DNA of 7,889 nucleotides from an uncultured Flavobacteriales bacterium (GTDB lineage: Bacteria > Bacteroidota > Bacteroidia > Flavobacteriales_D > Sanyastnellaceae): positions 1 to 7,889 of the forward strand of contig CALBSW010000030.1 in assembly GCA_937967465.1 (NCBI GenBank). Reading direction: 5' to 3'. The notes beneath the pieces were generated by a model. It was given only the letters and a program-made list of their open reading frames with translations, made no database searches and had not been told where the DNA came from. Shown here in pieces: positions 1 through 5,561 of the stretch (position 1 is the stretch's first letter; each line of letters begins with the position of its first letter). The translations under genes were made by a program, and so were the position numbers.

Positions 1-1
1 G

Positions 2-814
2 GCCGGCATCCGGTGGTTCGAAGCCCGCTCCGAACAGGTGCTCGCCGACATCGAGAAGTCGTTCGCAGAATTCCGATTGAGCGAGGCACTCATGGCCACC
101 TACAAGCACATCTGGGATGACTTCTGCTCCTGGTACCTGGAGTTGGCCAAGCCGACGTATGGCGAGCCGTGCGACCGCGCGACCTACGACGCGACCGTGC
201 GCCTCTTCGAGCGCATGCTGTCCATGTTGCATCCCTTCATGCCTTTCCTCACCGAAGAGGTCTACAGCCTGTTGTCAGAACGACCAGAAGGCACCCTGCT
301 CTGCACGTCGCCCTTCCCCTCCCGTTCCGGCGATGCGGTGGATACCCGCCTGCTGGCCGATTTCGACCAGACCGCCCGCATCGTGGCGGAAGTGCGCGGC
401 ATCCGGCAAAAGGGCCACATTCCCAACAAGCAAGCCCTCGATCTGAAGGTCATTGTCGACGCGGAAGGCAAGCCCTACCCGGCGGACCTCGAAAGTGTGA
501 TCTGCCACCTGTGCAACGTCACCGGAGTCGAACAGGTGAGCGAGAAGGTCACCGGCGCATTCGGATTCGTGGTGGAGACCCACGAGTTCTTCATCCCGGC
601 CGGCGACGCCATCGATCTCGATGCGGAGAAAGAGAAAATCCGCAAGGACCTCGAGTATCAGCAGGGCTTCCTCAACATCGTTCGGAAGAAGCTCAGCAAT
701 GAGAAATTCGTCAACGGCGCACCCGAGCAAGTGGTCGCTTCCGAGCGCGCCAAAGAAGCCGACGCCGTGGCGAAAATTGAAGTCCTACAGGCCCAGCTCG
801 ACGCCCTCGGCTGA
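2..814 (+). CDS. valS: Valyl-tRNA synthetase, C-terminal part (5' end outside window)
   Basis: Cytoplasmic enzyme that charges tRNA-Val with valine. Only the last 270 residues are present. The frame is open from base 2, so the GTG at 38 is an internal valine codon and not a start. The first ~150 residues match the class Ia anticodon-binding domain: 'RWFEAR', then 'FRLSEALM' and 'IWDDFCSWYLE', followed by 'HPFMPFLTEEVY', the usual ValRS run. The last ~65 residues (from about residue 204 of the fragment, 'DLDAEKEKIRKDLEY') are charged and heptad-like, ending 'IEVLQAQLDALG'. This is the C-terminal tRNA-binding coiled-coil arm with its 'KLSNEKFVNGAPEQVV' signature, so the C-terminus is complete. 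The catalytic HIGH and KMSKS motifs lie upstream of the window. The TGA stop (812-814) faces the doxX stop across three bases. Identification is secure; nothing abnormal was seen. Confidence 0.96.
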   Translation, partial: AGIRWFEARSEQVLADIEKSFAEFRLSEALMATYKHIWDDFCSWYLELAKPTYGEPCDRATYDATVRLFERMLSMLHPFMPFLTEEVYSLLSERPEGTLLCTSPFPSRSGDAVDTRLLADFDQTARIVAEVRGIRQKGHIPNKQALDLKVIVDAEGKPYPADLESVICHLCNVTGVEQVSEKVTGAFGFVVETHEFFIPAGDAIDLDAEKEKIRKDLEYQQGFLNIVRKKLSNEKFVNGAPEQVVASERAKEADAVAKIEVLQAQLDALG

Positions 815-817
815 CCC

Positions 818-1216
818 TCAGCGGGGACGTCCGATGCGGTGGTCGATGCTGTAACGCCCCCCGCCCATCAGGGCCAGCACGACGAACGGCACCAGGAAGA
901 GCAACGCGTGCTCCTTGTCGCTGATCGGATCGCCCGCGTGGGCGCCGAAGGCCGCCACCGCCATGGTGATGGCGGCAGGCACGGACATCCAACGGGTGAA
1001 GAGACCCAGCACAATGAACGCGGGCGCCACGAGCTCACCCAGCACGGCCAGCCCAAGGGACACTTCCGTCCCCAGCCCCATCCAATCGTAGAATTTCACC
1101 TCTCCTTCGGCGAGGCCGGCCTGCAAGCGCTCCAACTTGCCCCATCCGTGAGGCACCATCAGCCCACCGGCGCCCAGTCTCAGGAGCAGCATCGAAAGGT
1201 CTTTCTGCCAATTCAT
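818..1216 (-). CDS. DoxX family membrane protein
   Basis: A 132-residue hydrophobic protein, the usual length for the DoxX family of four-helix inner-membrane proteins. Visible features are an N-terminal 'LLLRLGAGGLMVPHGWGKL' segment (helix 1 with the family's Gly-rich H-G-x-x-K-L turn), two helices around 'LGLAVLGELVAPAFIVLGLF' and 'VPAAITMAVAAFGAHAG', the loop 'DPISDKEHALLFLV' leading into helix 4, and a short basic C-terminal tail. The family is linked to redox or thiol homeostasis in some bacteria, but the role of this member cannot be told. The ATG at 1214-1216 is chosen because helix 1 begins right after it. There is no Shine-Dalgarno sequence, which is normal in Bacteroidota. It converges with valS and sits downstream of a hairpin terminator (1252-1281), so it is probably its own transcription unit. 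Confidence 0.88.
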   Translation of the reverse strand: MNWQKDLSMLLLRLGAGGLMVPHGWGKLERLQAGLAEGEVKFYDWMGLGTEVSLGLAVLGELVAPAFIVLGLFTRWMSVPAAITMAVAAFGAHAGDPISDKEHALLFLVPFVVLALMGGGRYSIDHRIGRPR

Positions 1217-1221
1217 GGGGT

Positions 1222-1251
1222 CAAACTAATGCCCGGGCCCTGCAAAATGAA
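1222..1251 (-). promoter_or_regulatory. Candidate Bacteroidota-type promoter for doxX
   Basis: Read on the minus strand, TTC is followed by 19 bases and then TTAGTTTG (1229 down to 1222). The known Bacteroidota consensus is TTG, about 19 bases, TAnnTTTG, so each box has one mismatch. The right-hand box ends five bases before the ATG, so the transcript would be nearly leaderless. This is a motif match only. The left box also overlaps the tail of the upstream terminator. Confidence 0.27.
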
Positions 1252-1281
1252 GGAGGCCGTCCGACGTTTCGAACGGCCTCC
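1244..1281 (-). terminator. Probable intrinsic terminator, leftward
   Basis: A nine-base-pair perfect stem (GGAGGCCGT 1252-1260 with ACGGCCTCC 1273-1281) has a 12-base loop that can pair further inside. On the minus strand it is followed by TTCATTTT (1251-1244). The plus-strand side has no T-run, so it serves leftward transcription. It lies 12 bases beyond the TAG that ends the start-less frame at 1294-1452, and separates that region from doxX. It may be a second, backup terminator for the long gene ending at 1459. Confidence 0.6.
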
Positions 1282-1293
1282 CGTAACCAAAAC

Positions 1294-1452
1294 CTAGAAG
1301 CTGTCGGACGCCCCCTCGGGCGCTGCCGACGGGATGAATCTGCTGCCCCATTGCACACCGCCGACACCCGACTCATGGATGTCGCGTTTGGCTTCGCAGG
1401 TGCAAAAAAGAAGGCGCCCCCGAGGGAGCGCCTTCCAGAATTCAGATGTGTT
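1294..1452 (-). pseudogene. Start-less open frame, possible C-terminal gene remnant
   Basis: On the minus strand a frame is open for 52 codons from just after a TGA (1453-1455) to a TAG (1294-1296). It has no ATG or TTG. The only GTG would leave about 20 residues. The last ~35 residues ('CEAKRDIHESGVGG', then 'VQWGSRFIPSAAPEGASDSF') look like a normal mixed-composition protein, with mostly G or C at third codon positions, unlike the Arg-rich shadow frames here. The stop is followed by a hairpin terminator, as expected of a real gene end. The first third of the frame overlaps the terminator of the long secreted-protein gene, so the true 5' part is absent or was replaced. It shares the frame of that upstream gene but lies beyond two TGA codons. 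No family recognised. It could equally be non-coding spacer. Confidence 0.25.
1404..1435 (-). terminator. Intrinsic terminator of the giant secreted-protein gene
   Basis: An eight-base-pair perfect stem (GAAGGCGC 1410-1417 with GCGCCTTC 1428-1435) has a GC-rich loop that can extend the stem. On the minus strand it is followed directly by six T residues (1409-1404). It starts 23 bases after the TGA of the gene ending at 1459. This is a textbook Rho-independent terminator for leftward transcription. Confidence 0.87.
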
Positions 1453-1458
1453 TCAGAA

Positions 1459-4400
1459 TCAGTTGCTACAAGGCTGGCCGAAGGAACCGAGCAGGAGGAG
1501 CAAGTCTCCCACAGCCGTGGCACCATCGCCGTCCAAGTCGGTCGGGCACGCGCTGGTTCCGCTGATTTCGCAGGAACCATCGTCCACAGTCGCAGCTGCA
1601 TTGTAGTTGTCTGCATCCGCGTAAGTACAACCCGGAACAACCGCTCCGCCACAGCTGCCGTCGTCTTCACCCGCAAATGGGCTGTATCCGGCGCTGAACG
1701 GATCGGTACATCCAGCGCAGAGATCGCACTCACCGTAGCACACGGCGTCGAGGATCATCGGGCTGTCCACCACAGAGAGCTGGCGGTTGCTGTAACCACC
1801 ATCGGTGCAGCTGCCGGAAATCTCTTCCCAGGTGCCTCCGTTGCGGTACTTGAACTCGTAGCTGCCCACACCCAAGATGAGCGTAGCCTGCCACACTCCG
1901 TAGCCCATCTCGGTCATTTCCGTGGCAGGATCTCCCCAACCATTGAAAGAACCTGCAATGTCGATGAAGCCGGCCACGTCGATGTTGGACGCATTCACAC
2001 GGAACACAATCTCGAACTGGCAAGAACCGTCGTCGGTGTTGGCCGCGCTGTCATAGTTGACCGCCTCTGGGTTGATGCAACCGTTGAAGTTGCAAGGTCC
2101 CGGATCCGTGGCGTCGGGGTTGTAGTTGTCGGCCGTGGGATCATCACAACCGGGCACCTCCTGGCAGTCGAGCAAGCCGTCACCGTCGGTGTCGGTGTAG
2201 TCGCAAAGCAGGCTGATGTCACACGGGCTGGTGAAGCCGCAAGCGGTCGGATCGCCGCAACCCGGCGTGAAGCTGGACAGCGGAGCAGCCCAGAGGTACT
2301 GCGGTCCGAGGACCGGCACAATGGTGCGCCACACCCCGTTCTGCTCAGCGAGGGTCAGGACGTTGCCCAAGAGGTTGACCGTGAACTGGCCGCCGCACAT
2401 GCCCACCGGGGTGGCGCTGGCCAAGGTCACGAGGTCAGAGAGAAGACCGCCGGTTGGGTCGGTCACGTTGGACATGACGAGCGGACCGCCGGTGCCATCA
2501 CCGAGGAACACACCGTTGACCGCCACGTTGGGGTTGACACCGCCGTCGGCCTCACAGCCACCGGCGAGGGCCTCGTTGGGCGTACCCGTCAGGGTCAGAC
2601 CCACCAACCAGACGTTCTCAGCACCCGTCGGGAGCGTCGTCTCCATGTAATCACAGGAGCCGTCGTCCTCCGTGGCAAAGCCGTCGTAGTTACAGGCAAT
2701 GACATCCGTACATCCCGGGACCACCAGGGAGTTGCCGTCACAGTCGAAACCTTCGTCGGCGTACTCGCAAGAACCGTCGTCCGTGGTGGCGAGGGCGCTG
2801 TAGTTGCACGCCGTGTCGTCTGTACAACCGGGGCCGAGCTCCGCCACACCGATGCTCACCGCGAGACGCGGGGCGGTGTACGCTGCGATCTCGTCAATCC
2901 AGAAGGCAGCTTCTGCCGGGCCCATGGTCGGGTTGAGGGTCAATTGGGTGGCGGCGATGTTGGTGCCGTTGAGGCCATCGACAAACTCGGTCGTGGCCAC
3001 GTCCCACCACTGCCAGGGAGCGCCGTCGAACGGCTCAGTCGGAGCACCGTCCACGTAGTTGTTCAGCACCGGGAACAGACCGTCCCAGCCCTGGTTGCCG
3101 TAAGCCACAGCCGGGTCGGGCAGGCCGATCTCGGCGAAGACCGCGTTGTTGTTGTTCGTGTAGCCGTTGATCTCGGAGTGGATGTCATAAGCACCGCTCA
3201 CCTCCACGACCGGCTCGTTCGTCGTCGGAACGATGAGCACACCCGTGGTGTAAGGGGCAAACTGGTCGTGCGGACCCTGGAAGCTGACAGTCGGGACATC
3301 GCCCTCGTCCAGCCAGTTCAGGTCACCCAGAGCACCACCGAGGTTCATCTGGAAGTCGAAGTCGGAGGAAATCGGATCGCCGTTGGCGTAGTTCACGTGG
3401 TTGGCGATGCACAACTGGAAGCCACCTGCGGATGCCGGAGCAAACGCGTCGTTCGTGGCGTCCGGGTTACCGTGGATGGACTCCACCACCATCGGGATGG
3501 AGGAACCGTCACCCGGATCGTAGAAGAACTTGGTGATCGGGGCACCCATGTCATCGAAAATGATGTCGTTGTAGCTGGAGATGCCAGCGGAAGCGAGGGT
3601 GATGTAACCACCCGTGCCCTCACCGAACATGGCCACCTTGTTGCCACTGATGCCGTAAGGGTTGCCATCGTCCTGGGCGCTCTTGCGGAAGAAACGCACC
3701 GCGGTGCGGCTGTCCTGGACACCGCGGTAAGCGGCCTGAATCAGCTGAAGCGTGCGCTCGGACTGGGTTGCTGCAGTCGGGTTCCAACCGAGGCGGTAGT
3801 CGATGCTGGCCACCACATATCCCTTCTTGGCGAATTCCGTGCAGATGGCCACGGCACAAGAGTCGTCGCGGTTGCCCACGGCGCTGCCGTTGACGTATTG
3901 CGGCAGGAAGTTGCCCGTGTGGAAGTAGAGAATGAGCGGACGGTCCGTCTGGGTGTCGCCGGCTGGCTCGTAGATGTCGCAGAGCAGGTCCTCCGGCGCG
4001 GGCGGCATGCCTTGAAGCGCGGGAATCACGGTCACGTTGTTGCCGTACACCACGCCCTCGGTGACTTCCACTTCAGCGAAGACTTCGTCGATGTAACGCA
4101 CACCCTGGCTGTTGATCTGACCCTCGGTCAGCGTTCCGAGGGCAAGGCCCATGCGCGGGGTGTTGTAGTCCATGATCTGGTCAATCCAGAACATGGCTTC
4201 TGCTTCACCCATGGTGGGGTTCAATGTCAACTGGGTAGCGAGGATGTTGGTGCCGTTGTTGGCGTCCACCGCGGCCACGACGTCCTCATTGAACCACTGC
4301 CAAGGGGAGCTGTCGAAGGGCTCCGTTGGCGCACCGTCCACATAGCTATTGAAGACGGGGAAGAGGCCGTCCCAACCGTTGTTCACTGCAGCGTGGGGGT

Positions 4401-5436
4401 CCTCGATGTCAGCATCGGCAAACACCGCGTTGTTGTTCGTGGCATACCCATTGATTTCTTCGTGAACGTCATAGGCTCCACTCACTTCCACCACGGGCTC
4501 GTTGGTGGTGGGGACGATCAGCACTGCAGTCTCATAAGGGGCATAAGGGTCGTGCGGGCACTGGACACTCACCATGGGAATGTCACCCTCGTCCAACCAA
4601 TTCAGGTCACCCAAGGCACCGCCGAGGTTCATCTGGAAATCAAAGTCGGAGCTGTAGCCAGTGTGGTTGGCGATGCAGAGCTGAACCGGGTCCGGTCCAA
4701 AAATGCCAGCGGGCGCGTAACCATCCGTGATGGCTTCAGGGTCACCGTGGATGGCTTCCACCACCATCGGAATGGAGGAACCGTCACCCGGATCGTAGAA
4801 GAACTTCGAGATGGGGGCCCCCATGTCGTCGAAGATGATGTCGTTGTAGTCGGAGATGCCTGCGGCGGCCAAGGTGATGTAGCCACCCGTGCCCTCACCG
4901 ATCATGCCGATTTTTCCGGTATCAATGCCGTAGGGGTCATTGTCCTCAGCCACAGACTTGCGGAAGAATCGAACAGCGGTGCGGCTGTCCTGCACACCAC
5001 GATAAGCGGCTTGAATGAGCTGCAACGTCCGCTCACTTTGGGTCGCTGCTGTCGGGTTCCAGCCCAAGCGGTAATCCACGCTGGCCACGACGTAACCCAT
5101 CTTGGCATAGCGGGTGCAAATCTCCACAGCCGTGCTGTCGGTCTTGGTTCCTTGCGGGCTTCCATTCACATAAATGGGGAGGAAGTTTCCGGTGTGGAAG
5201 TAGAGCAACAACGGACGGTCGGTCTCAGTGTCACCGGCAGGTTCGTAGAGGTCAAGCACAAGTGGCTGGGGTGCGGGCGGCTGGCCCTGCAGCGCAGTGA
5301 TGACAGTGATGTTGGTTCCGTACTGGATGTCGGAGGTGACGGTGACATCGCTGAACACCTCATCGAGGTATCGGGTCTGTGCACCGGCAGTCAAGCAGAT
5401 GGCGAAGGCCGCCAACAGGAGACAGGTTTGCTTCAT
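1459..5436 (-). CDS. Giant secreted protein: two serine-less alpha/beta-hydrolase-like modules plus Cys-rich repeats, CBM-like and dockerin-like domains
   Basis: A 1325-residue extracellular or cell-surface protein. Residues 1-20 are a Sec signal peptide (MKQTCLLLAAFAICLTAGAQ) without a lipobox. Residues 22-446 and 447-868 are two copies of an alpha/beta-hydrolase-like module of the carboxylesterase/lipase type. Each opens 'RY.DEVF' and has 'YEPAGDT.TDRPL', an 'HTGNFLP' turn where esterases have HGG, 'GYVVAS.DYRLGWNP', the elbow G-E-G-T-G-G (180-185 and 605-610), an acid-loop-like 'P-H-D' (Asp296, Asp724) and a late His (His325, His753). The elbow serine is Gly182/Gly607, so classic esterase activity is doubtful. 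Residues 870-1289 hold seven Cys-rich 'GC.D..A.NY...A..DDGSC' repeats, an unrecognised insert (~930-1058), a 'DTDGDGLLD' calcium-type motif (1082-1090) and an 'IAGSFNGW' starch/glycogen-binding-like domain (~1143-1240). Residues 1300-1311 form an EF-hand/dockerin loop (Asp 1300, 1302, 1304, 1311). No type IX secretion C-terminal domain is recognisable. Substrate unknown. Confidence 0.93.
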   Translation of the reverse strand: MKQTCLLLAAFAICLTAGAQTRYLDEVFSDVTVTSDIQYGTNITVITALQGQPPAPQPLVLDLYEPAGDTETDRPLLLYFHTGNFLPIYVNGSPQGTKTDSTAVEICTRYAKMGYVVASVDYRLGWNPTAATQSERTLQLIQAAYRGVQDSRTAVRFFRKSVAEDNDPYGIDTGKIGMIGEGTGGYITLAAAGISDYNDIIFDDMGAPISKFFYDPGDGSSIPMVVEAIHGDPEAITDGYAPAGIFGPDPVQLCIANHTGYSSDFDFQMNLGGALGDLNWLDEGDIPMVSVQCPHDPYAPYETAVLIVPTTNEPVVEVSGAYDVHEEINGYATNNNAVFADADIEDPHAAVNNGWDGLFPVFNSYVDGAPTEPFDSSPWQWFNEDVVAAVDANNGTNILATQLTLNPTMGEAEAMFWIDQIMDYNTPRMGLALGTLTEGQINSQGVRYIDEVFAEVEVTEGVVYGNNVTVIPALQGMPPAPEDLLCDIYEPAGDTQTDRPLILYFHTGNFLPQYVNGSAVGNRDDSCAVAICTEFAKKGYVVASIDYRLGWNPTAATQSERTLQLIQAAYRGVQDSRTAVRFFRKSAQDDGNPYGISGNKVAMFGEGTGGYITLASAGISSYNDIIFDDMGAPITKFFYDPGDGSSIPMVVESIHGNPDATNDAFAPASAGGFQLCIANHVNYANGDPISSDFDFQMNLGGALGDLNWLDEGDVPTVSFQGPHDQFAPYTTGVLIVPTTNEPVVEVSGAYDIHSEINGYTNNNNAVFAEIGLPDPAVAYGNQGWDGLFPVLNNYVDGAPTEPFDGAPWQWWDVATTEFVDGLNGTNIAATQLTLNPTMGPAEAAFWIDEIAAYTAPRLAVSIGVAELGPGCTDDTACNYSALATTDDGSCEYADEGFDCDGNSLVVPGCTDVIACNYDGFATEDDGSCDYMETTLPTGAENVWLVGLTLTGTPNEALAGGCEADGGVNPNVAVNGVFLGDGTGGPLVMSNVTDPTGGLLSDLVTLASATPVGMCGGQFTVNLLGNVLTLAEQNGVWRTIVPVLGPQYLWAAPLSSFTPGCGDPTACGFTSPCDISLLCDYTDTDGDGLLDCQEVPGCDDPTADNYNPDATDPGPCNFNGCINPEAVNYDSAANTDDGSCQFEIVFRVNASNIDVAGFIDIAGSFNGWGDPATEMTEMGYGVWQATLILGVGSYEFKYRNGGTWEEISGSCTDGGYSNRQLSVVDSPMILDAVCYGECDLCAGCTDPFSAGYSPFAGEDDGSCGGAVVPGCTYADADNYNAAATVDDGSCEISGTSACPTDLDGDGATAVGDLLLLLGSFGQPCSN
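1570..2829 (-). repeat. Cys-rich 'GCTD...DDGSC' repeat region of the giant protein
   Basis: Seven repeats start at Gly 870, 908, 1059, 1096, 1119, 1242 and 1269. Units 1, 2, 5, 6 and 7 keep the DDGSC end; unit 4 ends 'DPGPC' and unit 3 is degenerate. Each has a Cys near the start and one near the end, and in the well-formed units these two are about 20 residues apart. Such repeats are common in large secreted Flavobacteriales proteins and probably act as disulphide-stabilised or calcium-binding spacers. They are interrupted by an unrecognised insert (~930-1058) and by the carbohydrate-binding-like domain (~1143-1240). Confidence 0.85.
2833..4098 (-). repeat. Tandem module copy B (residues 447-868)
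   Basis: Second copy of the hydrolase-like module, from 'RYIDEVFAEV' to 'YTAPRLAVSIGVAELG', directly fused to copy A with no linker beyond a few residues. It keeps the elbow G-E-G-T-G-G (Gly607 at the serine position), Asp724 and His753. Copy B leads straight into the first Cys-rich repeat at residue 869. Confidence 0.92.
4099..5373 (-). repeat. Tandem module copy A (residues 22-446)
   Basis: First copy of the ~425-residue hydrolase-like module. It aligns from 'RYLDEVFS' to 'YNTPRMGLALG' with copy B, which begins 425 residues later. Long stretches are identical or nearly so: residues 121-161, the 'YNDIIFDDMGAPI' block, 'DFDFQMNLGGALGDLNWLDE' and 'VLIVPTTNEPVVEVSGAYD'. Copies differ most at about residues 210-240, where copy B carries extra residues (its acid Asp is offset by 428 rather than 425). 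Silent codon differences are frequent, so the duplication is not recent at DNA level. Confidence 0.92.
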
Positions 5437-5442
5437 GATTTG

Positions 5443-5462
5443 GTCCCTAGGGTTGAAGGGAC
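5443..5462 (-). promoter_or_regulatory. Leader hairpin just upstream of the giant gene start
   Basis: In the 125-base gap between the receptor gene and the giant gene, GTCCC (5443-5447) can pair with GGGAC (5458-5462), and flanking bases extend the stem. On the transcript the hairpin ends six bases before the ATG (5434-5436). No Shine-Dalgarno sequence is present. A second imperfect inverted repeat (GTGTA 5487-5491 with TACAC 5497-5501) lies further up without a T-run, so no convincing terminator follows the receptor gene. A TTGACA (minus strand, 5536-5531) and other TTG boxes are present, but no good TAnnTTTG box at the right spacing was found. Confidence 0.3.
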
Positions 5463-5561
5463 AAGGTAATCAAACCTCCGGGTGTCGTGTAGAAATTACA
5501 CACCCTATTCGTCGAAGGCTGGCAACAATTTGTCAACGTCCATTCCGCCTCGAATCCCGCA

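Noticed and set aside
839..1297. Plus-strand 152-codon frame across doxX
   Set aside because: Its His/Gln/Arg-rich sequence is a shadow of the hydrophobic DoxX frame, and it runs through the terminator hairpin.
1453..1461. Stop-codon read-through from the giant gene into the downstream frame
   Set aside because: Two TGA codons lie within nine bases and a strong terminator follows; nothing supports recoding.
1221..1733. Minus-strand 170-codon frame overlapping the end of the giant gene and the terminators
   Set aside because: Arg/Thr-rich composition, crosses two terminator hairpins, and overlaps clear coding sequence in another frame.
2827..2829. Cys-rich repeat region considered as a CRISPR-like or DNA-level tandem array
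   Set aside because: The repetition is at protein level with irregular spacing (23 to over 100 residues) and variable codons, so it is a protein repeat and not a DNA array.
1351..5469. Very long plus-strand open frame antisense to the giant gene
   Set aside because: It shares codon boundaries with the minus-strand gene, starts at a TTG, has no signal peptide or recognisable domain, and its His/Val/Arg-rich composition is what complementary codons of an Asp/Asn/Gly-rich protein give. The minus-strand reading has a signal peptide, duplicated domains and Cys repeats.
5480..5505. Imperfect inverted repeat between receptor and giant gene as a terminator
   Set aside because: The stem is short and bulged, and no T-run follows on the minus strand.
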